Source: Enterobacter huaxiensis (GTDB lineage Bacteria; Pseudomonadota; Gammaproteobacteria; Enterobacterales; Enterobacteriaceae). Taken from it: a stretch of 64,000 nt of DNA. Position 1 is the stretch's first letter, and each line of letters starts with the position of its first letter. The stretch is from assembly GCF_003594935.2 (NCBI RefSeq), contig NZ_CP043342.1, positions 4,464,001 through 4,528,000 on the forward strand, given 5' to 3'. This document shows positions 8,274-16,575 of the stretch, in pieces. A program made the position numbers and the translations under genes. The notes under the pieces are model-generated. The model was not told the DNA's origin, did not search any database, and saw only the letters and a program-made list of their open reading frames with translations.

Positions 8274-8732
8274 TCAATCCTCCTCCAGCAGTCGCGCCCC
8301 CGTCCCCTGCGCACCCAGCGTGTCGCCGGGGTTTCGCAACGGACAATCGCTGCGCGACAAACACCCGCACCCAATGCAGCCGTCCAGCTCATCGCGCAGT
8401 GCAACAAGGGTATGGATACGCCGGTCCAGCTCCTCCCGCCACTGGGACGAAAGGTGCTTCCACTCCTTCGCGCTCAGCGTATGACCCTCAGGTAATACGC
8501 CGAAGGCATCGCCGATGGTGGCCAGGGGGATCCCAATGCGTTGCGCAATTTTAATGATCGCGACGTAACGAAGCACGTCGCGGGTATAGCGCCGCTGGTT
8601 TCCGCCGTTACGGATACTTTTAATTAACCCTTTGCTTTCATAGAAGTGGAGCGCCGACACCGCAACGCCGCTGCGCTTTGCCACTTCACCGGGGGTTAAA
8701 AGCGCTTTTATTCGCGGCAATCTCTTTTCCAT
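8274..8732 (-). CDS. soxR: Redox-sensing transcriptional activator SoxR
   Basis: MerR-family homodimeric sensor of redox-cycling agents and nitric oxide, 152 residues. The N-terminal winged helix (LLTPGEVAKRSGVAVSALHF) is followed by the dimer helix and the [2Fe-2S] cluster motif CIGCGCLSRSDC, whose four cysteines match Cys119, 122, 124 and 130 of E. coli SoxR. Oxidation of the cluster twists the soxS promoter and activates it. It is divergent from soxS, with the shared operator at 8745-8762 between them. Confidence 0.98.
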   Translation of the reverse strand: MEKRLPRIKALLTPGEVAKRSGVAVSALHFYESKGLIKSIRNGGNQRRYTRDVLRYVAIIKIAQRIGIPLATIGDAFGVLPEGHTLSAKEWKHLSSQWREELDRRIHTLVALRDELDGCIGCGCLSRSDCPLRNPGDTLGAQGTGARLLEED

Positions 8733-8740
8733 AAAACCTC

Positions 8741-8771
8741 TTTACCTCAAGTTAACTTGAGGAATTATACT
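8741..8771 (+). promoter_or_regulatory. soxS promoter with SoxR operator
   Basis: A perfect 18-bp palindrome CCTCAAGTTAACTTGAGG (8745-8762) lies between -35 TTTACC (8741-8746) and -10 TATACT (8766-8771). The 19-bp spacer is the overlong spacer typical of MerR-family targets and matches the E. coli soxS promoter. Confidence 0.95.
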
Positions 8772-8830
8772 CCCCCGCAGAGAAAACGACGAATCAACAG
8801 AGATAGATGTATCTCCAGAGAGGCAACCTT

Positions 8831-9157
8831 ATGTCGCATCAGCAAATTATTCAGACACTTATTGAATGGATTGATGAACATATCGACCAACCGTTGAACA
8901 TTGATGTGGTCGCTAAAAAGTCGGGCTATTCGAAATGGTATTTACAGAGGATGTTCCGCACCGTCATGCATCAGACGCTGGGTGAGTACATCCGCCAGCG
9001 CAGGTTACTGCTGGCGGCGCAGGCGCTACGCGCTACGCAGCGGCCAATTTTCGATATCGCGATGGATCTAGGCTATGTGTCGCAACAAACTTTCTCCCGC
9101 GTATTTCGCCGCGAGTTCGATCGCACGCCAAGCGATTACCGCCACCAGCTGAATTAA
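8831..9157 (+). CDS. soxS: Superoxide-response regulator SoxS
   Basis: AraC-family activator of 108 residues (E. coli 107) with two helix-turn-helix units and no effector domain, as in MarA and Rob. The start MSHQQIIQTLIEW at 8831 is conserved and follows the AGAGAGG ribosome-binding site; an in-frame upstream ATG at 8807 overlaps that region and is not used in relatives. Made only when SoxR is oxidised, it turns on sodA, nfo, zwf, acrAB and other soxbox genes. It converges with pdeC with a 5-bp gap. Confidence 0.97.
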   Translation: MSHQQIIQTLIEWIDEHIDQPLNIDVVAKKSGYSKWYLQRMFRTVMHQTLGEYIRQRRLLLAAQALRATQRPIFDIAMDLGYVSQQTFSRVFRREFDRTPSDYRHQLN

Positions 9158-9162
9158 TGCGT

Positions 9163-10728
9163 TTAGTGCAAGGGCTGCTGCTGCCAGGTCATAAACTCCT
9201 GCGGCGGCATTGCTTTCGCGAAGTGCCATCCCTGACAATACTGCACGCCACGCTTTAACAGCCAGCTCACCTGCTCTGCCGTCTCCACGCCCTCGGCGAT
9301 GGTTTTCAGGCGCAGGCTTTGCGCCATCTCGATAATGTGTTCGGCAATCAGATGGCTGGTGCTGTTGGTGGTTAAGGTATCAACAAACGATTTATCGATT
9401 TTGAGGATATCGACGTTCAGGGAATAGAGGTTATGCAGGTTCGAGTAACCGGTTCCGAAATCATCGATCGCCACCTCATAACCCGCCTGGCGGAATGCCT
9501 GAATCACCGGCGTGGTTTTAGGAACGTCGATAAACCCGCGTTCGGTCACTTCGATTTTGATCTGCTGCGCGCGCACGGCGTAAAAGCGGGCCTTGTCGGA
9601 AATCATGGCGATCAGGCGCGACGAGTGGAAATCTGACGCCGACAGGTTTATCGAAATATAGAGCTGCGGATGGGCAGCCAGGAAATGGCCCAGATCGCTG
9701 AATACCTCTTCGACAACATAATCCGTAATGCGCTCGATCATCCCCTCTTTTTCAGCCAGCGGTATAAATTCCGCAGGGCTCATTACCTGCCCGTTAAAAC
9801 CGGGCCAGCGTAATAGAGCTTCCGCCCCCACGCACTGGTTATTTTTGATATCAATAATAGGCTGATAATGAACCCGAAGCTGGCGCGTGTTCAGCGCCCG
9901 ATGCAGCAGACGCCCGGGCGAGTTGAGCTCACGATGCGTACGTGACCACACCAGCAAAATAATGACGCTGCAAATCATCCCCAGCGGTAACGTTAGCGTG
10001 GCCTGGTGATAGAGCGATTCATAAAAACGCTGAGTCGATGTAGAAACAATGGCGGCAATAGGACGTTTATCCGATTTTACTATCGTGTAAAAACGGTCAT
10101 CCTTTTGAAAGGCCGATTCCTTATGTTGAATCTGCGAATTTAATAATGAAATATTGGCTTTCTGGCTGACGGAAAAGAAAGCATTGGTTACCGTGTCATA
10201 CACCCCCCATGACAGGGAATGATCGGCAGACATCACTTCGCTGTAAGAAAGCGGATTGACCACCACGACATAATTACCGCGCTGCATATATGTCATTTTA
10301 TAACCAGCAAAAAATGGCGTATCGCGATAATAATAGATTGCAACGTCGGGTTTACGGTTGTAATTGGCGGCAGGAATAACGTAAGGATGCTCGGGGGTAA
10401 AAACGGTCGAGCAGAGAAAATTCTGACCCTCTGCATAAATTAAATCAGCAACGAACAGGCGGCCACGAACCACGTTCAACATATATTGACGATGTTCTGG
10501 TGTACACAGCTGACCCTGATATTTTTCAGCCTCATCCCGTGCTAAATCAACCTGTTGAATAACCAGTTCAGTTTTGTCTAAAGCCAGTTCGGCAAATGTA
10601 CTTAGCTGGGCGCTTGTTTCCGTCTCGGCTCTTAGCTGGGCAAACCATAGCGCAAGCATCACAGGCAGCATAACTACCATGATGATCCCTATCACTCTGA
10701 GCATTTTGCGCCGCGCGCTACGATTCAT
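9163..10728 (-). CDS. pdeC: CSS-motif cyclic-di-GMP phosphodiesterase PdeC
   Basis: Membrane-bound c-di-GMP phosphodiesterase (YjcC), 521 residues from the ATG at 10728. Two transmembrane helices flank a ~200-residue periplasmic CSS domain; the cytoplasmic EAL domain starts near residue 265. Catalytic motifs are intact: EALLRW, NLSASDF, EVTERG, DDFGTGYSN, KIDKSF, EGVE and QGW. The two periplasmic redox cysteines of E. coli PdeC are kept (QLCTP and FLCST), although the eponymous CSS reads CST. In E. coli a disulfide between them inhibits the enzyme and proteolysis of the free-thiol form activates it. A longer frame to 10809 lacks a good ribosome-binding site. Confidence 0.93.
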   Translation of the reverse strand: MNRSARRKMLRVIGIIMVVMLPVMLALWFAQLRAETETSAQLSTFAELALDKTELVIQQVDLARDEAEKYQGQLCTPEHRQYMLNVVRGRLFVADLIYAEGQNFLCSTVFTPEHPYVIPAANYNRKPDVAIYYYRDTPFFAGYKMTYMQRGNYVVVVNPLSYSEVMSADHSLSWGVYDTVTNAFFSVSQKANISLLNSQIQHKESAFQKDDRFYTIVKSDKRPIAAIVSTSTQRFYESLYHQATLTLPLGMICSVIILLVWSRTHRELNSPGRLLHRALNTRQLRVHYQPIIDIKNNQCVGAEALLRWPGFNGQVMSPAEFIPLAEKEGMIERITDYVVEEVFSDLGHFLAAHPQLYISINLSASDFHSSRLIAMISDKARFYAVRAQQIKIEVTERGFIDVPKTTPVIQAFRQAGYEVAIDDFGTGYSNLHNLYSLNVDILKIDKSFVDTLTTNSTSHLIAEHIIEMAQSLRLKTIAEGVETAEQVSWLLKRGVQYCQGWHFAKAMPPQEFMTWQQQPLH

Positions 10729-11056
10729 TTCCCGCCCTATAACCCTGCATTTTATACGCCTGTAGTAATGAAGGCCGGATGCTTTGGTAAACAGGTGATT
10801 ACGTTGCATGAATCATGCGAAGTTAGCAACTGACTTTTAGTATTAAAAATCTTAATTTTCGTTATGACGATAATATTTTCCCGTAAGCCAAATTGAAAGT
10901 ATTCGTTCCGTTTCTATTAGGGGAAATTATTATCCAGAATGTGCGGATGATTTTAAGATAACACAACAGCGGATCGTTGATTAAAGCAAACTTTTGTCAG
11001 CATGAAAAAAGGACAACATCAACATGAAATTGTCTGCGCGGGGTTCCCGCATTGAT
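10729..11056. other. Intergenic region between pdeC and the PAS-GGDEF gene
   Basis: 328 bp, AT-rich, holding the pdeC promoter region. I see no convincing gene. Two nested tiny frames near 11000-11060 (12 and 17 codons) and a short GCGGG/CCCGC hairpin after them are noted, but nothing supports translation. Confidence 0.5.
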
Positions 11057-12475
11057 TTATAAATAATCAGATGCGATGACCGTTTTCCCTCTTCCTGTCC
11101 GTTTGGCGTCATATAAAGCTTTATCAGCACGCGTCAGTAATGCAGAAGTATCGCGGTGCCCCTGACAGACCTCGACCACCCCGGCACTGAAGGAGAGCAC
11201 GACCGTTTTATCACCCACCCGCAACGGTTTGGTGATAAGCGCGGTGCGCAGGCGGGCAGACAAACCCATGGCCGCCTCACCGTCGGCCTGGGCGAGCAGG
11301 AGTAAAAACTCCTCCCCGCCCACGCGCCCCAGCGCAGATCCTGCCGGACTTAACGCTCTGATTTGATCGCAGAAGTGGAGCAGCGCCGCATCGCCCACCT
11401 GATGGCCCCACGCATCGTTAATCTGCTTAAAGTAATCCAGGTCGAACATCAGCACGCTGAAATGGCTTTTGGCATCCTGCCGCGAGCTTGTCGCCAGCGC
11501 CAGCTTGAGCCGCTGCAAAATCGCAGAGCGATTAAAACAGCCGGTTAAATCGTCAGTCGTGGCCTTCACCGCCAGCTGCTGTTCGGCTTTTTTACGCTCC
11601 GTAATATCCAGGCCAATATTGAGAATCGAGTTGTCCGGCAACAGAATGTTTGACCAGAGGATGGTCAGCGGCGTCCCGTCTTTATGCACAGGGTGCCATT
11701 CATACATATCCTTCAGGGGTGAGATATGAACGGACTCCCGCACCCGTCGTCGCTCTTCAGGATCGGGGTAAAACAGCGTCAGCGGATCGGCGTGGGTAGC
11801 AATCTCCGCCATGCTCCAGCCAAACACTTTTTCACATTCGGCGTTCCACAACACGCAGCGATTGTGCCTGTCGAACGCATTCATGAGCACTGGAGCACGT
11901 TCAAATAAGGTTTTGTACTGGGTAACGACCCGCTGCATTTCTTGCGCGGTTTTTTCCCGGGCCAGGATCTCTGCGAAATAGTCTTTTAATTTTTCGACCA
12001 GTATTACAACGATATTTTTAAGAACCGGCAAAGAGGCTAGCTTCTCATTAAATGCCAGGAAGAAATAACCGCTGGATTGCCAGTCATGGGTAGAAAGTTT
12101 ACACAGCACCCCGCTTTGCAGCAGCGAATATCCGGGATGTTGAGGGGGAAAAATCGCCTGACCAATGTTCTCTTTCCAGTAGACCACGCGCCAGGCGCGA
12201 TGATGTCGCTGCAGCAGGGTACTTGCCAGAAAATCAGCGACGTTGAACGAATGGCAGGTGACGTCGCCTGCGCAGACCACGCGCTGTTGCCCGTTGTTAT
12301 CAACGCTCACCCAGGCAAGCGTTGAGCCCAATGCCTTGTTGATGGTCTCCAGCATTTCCGTCAGCGAACACTGCGCGTTGAGTCCAGGCATTAGCTTCGC
12401 CAGCGCGTGCAACGCCTGCATACTGTCATTAACAATCTCGCGTCTTTTTTCTTTCATCGTTTTTTCGCAGGTCAT
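11057..12475 (-). CDS. PAS-GGDEF diguanylate cyclase, soluble
   Basis: A 472-residue protein with no obvious membrane segment. The N-terminal ~170 residues look like a GAF-type sensor (no family named with certainty). A PAS domain follows (about residues 185-300, FERAPVLMNAFDRHNRCVLW to the PAC end NIGLDITERKKAEQQL), then a GGDEF domain with ATTDDLTGCFNRSAI, DLDYFKQINDAWGH and the active-site RVGGEEFLLL. The catalytic site is intact, so it should make c-di-GMP. No RxxD inhibitory site is seen five residues ahead of GGEEF. The start is uncertain: ATGs at 12475 and 12457 both lack a clear ribosome-binding site. It lies between pdeC and yjcB, where E. coli K-12 has no such gene. Confidence 0.88.
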   Translation of the reverse strand: MTCEKTMKEKRREIVNDSMQALHALAKLMPGLNAQCSLTEMLETINKALGSTLAWVSVDNNGQQRVVCAGDVTCHSFNVADFLASTLLQRHHRAWRVVYWKENIGQAIFPPQHPGYSLLQSGVLCKLSTHDWQSSGYFFLAFNEKLASLPVLKNIVVILVEKLKDYFAEILAREKTAQEMQRVVTQYKTLFERAPVLMNAFDRHNRCVLWNAECEKVFGWSMAEIATHADPLTLFYPDPEERRRVRESVHISPLKDMYEWHPVHKDGTPLTILWSNILLPDNSILNIGLDITERKKAEQQLAVKATTDDLTGCFNRSAILQRLKLALATSSRQDAKSHFSVLMFDLDYFKQINDAWGHQVGDAALLHFCDQIRALSPAGSALGRVGGEEFLLLLAQADGEAAMGLSARLRTALITKPLRVGDKTVVLSFSAGVVEVCQGHRDTSALLTRADKALYDAKRTGRGKTVIASDYL

Positions 12476-12898
12476 TAATTAATATCGCAACCGCAAAACA
12501 TAAATCAGATTAATAAAACACAAGGTGTTCGATTAACATGCTGAGTGTAAAAAAAAGAATACAAAATAATAAAAAAACCAGACTATTCATATATCTGAAT
12601 TATTTCAGCGGGTACACTTATTTGTCCAATCAAGCATAATCCATAGGTTTAATGCTGTAAACGTTATACAACTTAAGTCGTATTGCAGAGGTTTTGCTAT
12701 CCCGATGAATTCATTATGAAGTGTGAGACAAAAGGCAAACCATGACTGTGACGATATATTTTCCGGAGCAATAAATCCCCATTTTTCATCACACCGGCAC
12801 TGGCGAATAAAACAGCAAACGTGATATAGTTCACACATCTCATGTAACAAGAAACATCGTTTCATTCCAGTACGTCTGTTTTGTCGAGGATGGGTTTT
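12476..12898. other. Divergent intergenic region, PAS-GGDEF gene / yjcB
   Basis: 423 bp of AT-rich DNA with poly-A/T runs, carrying the promoters of both neighbours. A leftward 86-codon frame at 12605-12865 is cysteine-rich, has no ribosome-binding site and matches nothing I know, so it is left out. Confidence 0.5.
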
Positions 12899-13180
12899 AT
12901 GGCAACCATTACTACCAGCATGGTTCTCCTGCGCTGGCCCCTGTTCAGCGCGGTTTTGATGTTTTTAGCCAGCACGCTGAACATTCAGTTTCGTAAATCT
13001 GACTACGCCGGTCTTGCAGTCATCAGCACCCTGCTGGGCGTTGGCGCGGCCTGCTGGTTCGCGACTGGCCTGCTGGGCATTACCCTGCTGGATATCGCAA
13101 CTATTTGGGAAAACGTCAAAGTGGTGATGGTGGAAGCGATGAGCCATACCCCGCCTGACTGGCCGATGGTCATTACCTGA
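12899..13180 (+). CDS. yjcB: YjcB family inner-membrane protein
   Basis: Small hydrophobic protein of 93 residues with about three membrane segments, the same length as E. coli YjcB and clearly homologous (FLASTLNIQFRKSDYAGLAV, GLLGITLLDIATIW). Function unknown. The ATG at 12899 is chosen for its AGGA site 8 bp upstream and its match to the E. coli start. In E. coli K-12 yjcB neighbours ssb; here it is the last backbone gene before the 46.8-kb flagellar insertion. Confidence 0.9.
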   Translation: MATITTSMVLLRWPLFSAVLMFLASTLNIQFRKSDYAGLAVISTLLGVGAACWFATGLLGITLLDIATIWENVKVVMVEAMSHTPPDWPMVIT

Positions 13181-13200
13181 TAGCGTCTGATGTGTTACGT

Positions 13201-13226
13201 GCCCGGTTAGCAAACCGCAACCGGGC
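13201..13226. terminator. Inverted repeat between yjcB and parR-like gene
   Basis: GCCCGGTT / AACCGGGC with a 10-nt loop separates these convergent genes. There is no T-run on either strand, so termination is only presumed. It marks the left edge of the insertion. Confidence 0.4.
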
Positions 13227-13237
13227 AAAATACCGCC

Positions 13238-13753
13238 TCAGAAAATCCCTTTCTGTCGAATTTTCTGCATTTTTTCTACCGGTGCGTCGACCTTACTCAC
13301 TTCAACATTATCGCGTTCGGGCGCTGGCGTAGTGACGTTTTTCGCCGCCATCCGCAGCTGCTGCAGCGCGAGCTGATGCTGTTCCATCAGCGGCCTGAGC
13401 GCAGCCACTTCGTCGCGTATTTTCTGTAGCTCCGCCAGCGGTGCTGAAGGCTCATCAGGCTTCAACCCTGGCTGAAGTTCACTCAGCAAGGTTTCAACCG
13501 TCAGGTTTTCACGCCCCAGCGACTCCGCGACATGGTGGCAAAGCGCAGGGTCCATCAAAAATAGCTGCAGTCCCGCCAGATAAACGTCGCGATGAAAAGC
13601 ACGGATTTCCATATTCGAATCATCAATGCTGCCTGACTGATTGACCGACTGGTGCCACTGCTGAAGCTGCTGCACCGCACGCCTGTCCGCGCGCGACTGC
13701 TCCGGGGCCAGATGAAGTGACAGATTGACGCGGCGGATCTGCCCCTTACGCAT
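13238..13753 (-). CDS. ParR/StbB-like adaptor, partner of the ParM-like actin
   Basis: A 171-residue protein whose start overlaps the parM-like stop by 8 bp. The N-terminal part (RRVNLSLHLAPEQSRADRRA, then a helix with FHRDVYLAGLQLFL) has the strand-helix-helix pattern of a ribbon-helix-helix DNA-binding fold, as in ParR and StbB. The middle and C-terminus (about 80-171) are charged and predicted coiled/disordered, ending QKIRQKGIF; in ParR the C-terminal tail binds the ParM filament end. It is the last gene of a leftward run that begins with flagellar genes. The ParR call rests mainly on position next to ParM and on fold pattern, not on strong sequence identity. Confidence 0.65.
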   Translation of the reverse strand: MRKGQIRRVNLSLHLAPEQSRADRRAVQQLQQWHQSVNQSGSIDDSNMEIRAFHRDVYLAGLQLFLMDPALCHHVAESLGRENLTVETLLSELQPGLKPDEPSAPLAELQKIRDEVAALRPLMEQHQLALQQLRMAAKNVTTPAPERDNVEVSKVDAPVEKMQKIRQKGIF

Positions 13754-14795
13754 CCTCGCCCACCTCTGCCATCAGAGGTTCTTCTACGCTCTGCGCGCCG
13801 GCCTCGGAGTGGTAAAGGCAAATTTCGCGGGAGAGTGCGCTTTGTGGGTTATCAATACTGACAACGCGGTCACCCAGCGTCGCGTAGACCTCGCGGATCG
13901 CGCCTTCAATCAGGTGCGCACCGCCGCCGACCAGATAGACGCGGTTCGGGTTCTTGGCGAATTTCTTCGCTTCGTAGGCCACCTGGTCACCCAGCTCCTG
14001 GATCTTGATGGCAATCTTCTCAAGGATCTCGTCAATGCGGGATTCATCGTTAATGACGCTCCGTACAAAACCCAGATCGTGACGACGCTTGATCAGCTCG
14101 TTTGCCACCAGATAGCTGGAATCACTGTCCGCAGCGGCCAGCAGCTTACGGGTCGCATCCGTCACCATCGCCACGCCGATTTCGTTATTGCCATAAATAG
14201 CGGACACATCGTCAAACTCGCCAACAATCACGCCCATATCCAGCGTGGTGCCGCCGCAGTCAATAACCAGCGACTTGGTAAATTCATTCACGTTGGAATT
14301 AAGCAGGTGTGAAAGCGCGGCCGGAAGGCTTTCCGGCATCACCTGCACATCGACAATGCGGAACAGTTCGCCTTTGTTCAGCGTGATGTCGCGCATCAGG
14401 TTTTTGCGCTTCGCCTCAATTCGCTCCTCGTTACGCTGGCAGTCGTCCGGGTTGTAATACTGGGTGATCGGCAGCGTGACAATGACCTCCACGTCACAGG
14501 GTGCAACACCCGTTTGCAGCAGCGCGTGGTGCACCGCCAGCAGGTTTAAATCATCGTACTGGTAGTCGATGTGGGTCGTAGAGAGCGCCTTATCTGAGGT
14601 GGCATCATAGGTGTATTTGGTGGTGCCGATGGTGTAGTTATGCACCGCCTGGCCGCGCAGCAGCGCCGCGCTCTTCCAGTCTTTGCGAAAAGAGTTCGGG
14701 GAGACGACGGTTTTCAGCGTACCGTTCTCAATCCAGCTAATTTTTACGTTGGTGGAGCCATCATCAATGGCGAATTTCTTGCGCGTCTGGTTCAT
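13746..14795 (-). CDS. parM: ParM/StbA family actin-like ATPase, chromosomal
   Basis: Actin-fold ATPase of 349 residues, clearly related to plasmid R1 ParM (320). All nucleotide-binding motifs are present: phosphate-1 AIDDGSTNVKISW (residues 9-21), phosphate-2 LVIDCGGTTLDMGV, and the adenosine motif VYLVGGGAHLIEGA. ISPNSFK-like VVSPNSFRKDW and VEVIVTLPITQYY also mirror R1 ParM. An acidic C-terminal extension of about 20 residues (VEEPLMAEVGEDA) is not in R1. The ATG at 14795 has GAGAA upstream; a TTG at 14813 is a possible alternative. It follows the NlpC/P60 gene by 80 bp on the motor-gene strand, so it is probably co-transcribed with motAB. Plasmid ParM pushes DNA apart; here the gene is chromosomal and the cargo is unknown. 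Confidence 0.9.
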   Translation of the reverse strand: MNQTRKKFAIDDGSTNVKISWIENGTLKTVVSPNSFRKDWKSAALLRGQAVHNYTIGTTKYTYDATSDKALSTTHIDYQYDDLNLLAVHHALLQTGVAPCDVEVIVTLPITQYYNPDDCQRNEERIEAKRKNLMRDITLNKGELFRIVDVQVMPESLPAALSHLLNSNVNEFTKSLVIDCGGTTLDMGVIVGEFDDVSAIYGNNEIGVAMVTDATRKLLAAADSDSSYLVANELIKRRHDLGFVRSVINDESRIDEILEKIAIKIQELGDQVAYEAKKFAKNPNRVYLVGGGAHLIEGAIREVYATLGDRVVSIDNPQSALSREICLYHSEAGAQSVEEPLMAEVGEDA

Positions 14796-14875
14796 AAAAA
14801 GGTTCTCAGTCAATCTTTAATAAGGGGGCCATCCCTGGCGGCGCATACCTTGAGGGGGTATTCAGCGTCAGGCCG

Positions 14876-15640
14876 TTACAGCACGGCCTCTTCGGTTAAT
14901 ATCCGGCGGGCACCCAGGTAGTGGTCCTGCCAGAAAGCATCAGATAGTTGGCTAATACGGATGTTCAGACCGGTTCGTGGGGCTTCGATAAACTTCCCTT
15001 CCCCGATATAAACGCCGACGTGGTCGGCTCCCGGCCGCTGGTTGATGTTGAAAAACACCAGGTCGCCACGGCGCAATTTTTCCTGTCGAATGTGGCGCAA
15101 GGTTCTGTCCTGGAACATGCCGTTGGCGGTGCGCGGCAGGGTGCGGCTTAACACGGGATTAAAGGCGTAAAAAACCAGCCCGCTGCAGTCAAACCCCTGC
15201 TCAGGCGTTTGCCCGCCCCAGACGTAGGGTTTTCCAATCTGCTTTTGCAGCTCGACAATCACCTGCTTTAACGAGGCCTGTAATCGAGGGCTGATTCTTT
15301 CACCCGGCAGCGGTTCCCAAATCATATCGGTGGACAACCTGCCCGGCTGCCAGCGTTTGTGCATCGCCAGCCATTCACGGTTTTCCACCCGTTCGAGGCG
15401 ACGTTTTTCGCTTTCGAGCCGCTTCTGCTCTGGTGTCGGGGGGACGACGGCCACGCGCTGCTGCGTCTTTTTAAGCAACAGCGCCTTATTACGCATCCTG
15501 GCTTTAGAGGCTTTCTCTTTTTCCGCCTCGGTTTTTGCCTGGCCGCGAGGTGCCGCCTCTACCGGCGTACTCAACGCCATCATCAGCCCGACAGTCAGGG
15601 CCAGGCACGCCAGTTTCTGGATTTGAATAAAGGTGAACAT
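14876..15640 (-). CDS. Secreted NlpC/P60 family peptidoglycan endopeptidase
   Basis: A 254-residue protein with an N-terminal signal sequence (hydrophobic LACLALTVGLMMALSTPVEA, cleavage likely near residue 29), a basic/charged linker (30-115) and a C-terminal NlpC/P60 domain. The catalytic cysteine lies in GFDCSGLVFYAF, the histidine in ADHVGVYIG, and a third polar site in EAPRTG. Family enzymes cut the peptide stems of peptidoglycan (usually D-Glu-meso-DAP). It starts 11 bp after motB, so it belongs to the motor operon. The lateral FlgJ here lacks its muramidase domain, so this enzyme may open the wall for the rod or help anchor the stator; that role is inferred. Confidence 0.88.
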   Translation of the reverse strand: MFTFIQIQKLACLALTVGLMMALSTPVEAAPRGQAKTEAEKEKASKARMRNKALLLKKTQQRVAVVPPTPEQKRLESEKRRLERVENREWLAMHKRWQPGRLSTDMIWEPLPGERISPRLQASLKQVIVELQKQIGKPYVWGGQTPEQGFDCSGLVFYAFNPVLSRTLPRTANGMFQDRTLRHIRQEKLRRGDLVFFNINQRPGADHVGVYIGEGKFIEAPRTGLNIRISQLSDAFWQDHYLGARRILTEEAVL

Positions 15641-15651
15641 CGTAAAACCGT

Positions 15652-16575
15652 TTAATTCTGCTGCGAGAGTCTGTCGACTATCGGTTTAATCACTTTTTCG
15701 CCGTGCTGACCGAAGAACTGATACAGCGATTCGCTGGCTGACTGGGTGAGCACCATAATCTCAATGCGGCGATTCGAGGAGCTAAGGGGATTATCGGGGT
15801 CGATCAGCATCTGATCCGCCATCCCGCTGACCTGCAATACTTTGCTCTGATCCAGCCCGGCGTTAGTCAGTACCTTCCGCGCCTGCATGGCGCGCTCGCC
15901 CGAGAGGTTCCAGTTGTTGTAGAGATCCTGATCGCGAAAACGCGTCGCATCCGTGTGCCCGGTGATAATGATCTTGTTGTCGATCTTATTCAGCTCAGGG
16001 GCGAACTCCGTTAACAGCCGTTTGAAAAATGGCGTCAGGATCGCGCTGCTGCGCTGGAACATTTCCCGCTTCCGATCGTCGGTGATCAGGATGCGCAACC
16101 CTTGCGGCACAATCTCAATTTTCAGGTTTGACTGTGCATCATAGGCTGAGGTGATTTTCATAATGATCCGGGCGAGATCTTCAATCTCGTTCTGAGAACG
16201 CGATTTCACATCGTCCAGACTTTCACTTTTCGCCATGGCGGCTGGCGTAGCGGCCTCTTTCTGCGTTTTCTTTTTCTGCGCATCGGTATCGCGCTTTTCG
16301 GTCACGGCAATCTTACCGCCCGCCCCGTGCGGCTGTGTGATAGGTGATAACGTGTGTCCCTCAAAGATCGACTGCCCGTTAAGCTGGGAGACGATCTCTT
16401 TACGTTCCTCTTCGGTCACCGATCCCATGATCCACAGCACCATAAACAGCGCCATCATGGCCAGGGTAAAATCGGCAAACGCCACCTTCCACGCGCCGCC
16501 ATGAAAGGCATCATGGCTTTTGCGCGAGGAGCGTTTGATGATCGTGGTGTGTTCTTTTCCGCGATTGCCCCGCAT
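15652..16575 (-). CDS. motB: Lateral flagellar stator protein MotB (LafU)
   Basis: Stator subunit of 307 residues that anchors MotA to peptidoglycan. One transmembrane helix near the N-terminus (AFADFTLAMMALFMVLWIM) carries the ion-channel aspartate (Asp35, in ADF), followed by the plug region, a Lys-rich linker (about 80-120) and a C-terminal OmpA-like peptidoglycan-binding domain (IITGHTDATRF, then LSGERAMQARKVL and SSSNRRIEIMV). The basic N-terminus (GNRGKEHTTIIKRSSRK) is typical. Its ATG overlaps the motA stop by one base. Laf systems usually run on protons; the residues here do not settle the ion. Confidence 0.95.
   Translation of the reverse strand: MRGNRGKEHTTIIKRSSRKSHDAFHGGAWKVAFADFTLAMMALFMVLWIMGSVTEEERKEIVSQLNGQSIFEGHTLSPITQPHGAGGKIAVTEKRDTDAQKKKTQKEAATPAAMAKSESLDDVKSRSQNEIEDLARIIMKITSAYDAQSNLKIEIVPQGLRILITDDRKREMFQRSSAILTPFFKRLLTEFAPELNKIDNKIIITGHTDATRFRDQDLYNNWNLSGERAMQARKVLTNAGLDQSKVLQVSGMADQMLIDPDNPLSSSNRRIEIMVLTQSASESLYQFFGQHGEKVIKPIVDRLSQQN

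Noticed and set aside
11003..11060. Two tiny nested frames (12 and 17 codons) after pdeC
   Set aside because: An AAAGGA lies upstream of one of them, but the frames are too short and lack any conserved context.
12605..12865. Leftward 86-codon frame in the yjcB upstream region
   Set aside because: Cys-rich, no ribosome-binding site, lies in an AT-rich promoter region and matches nothing known.
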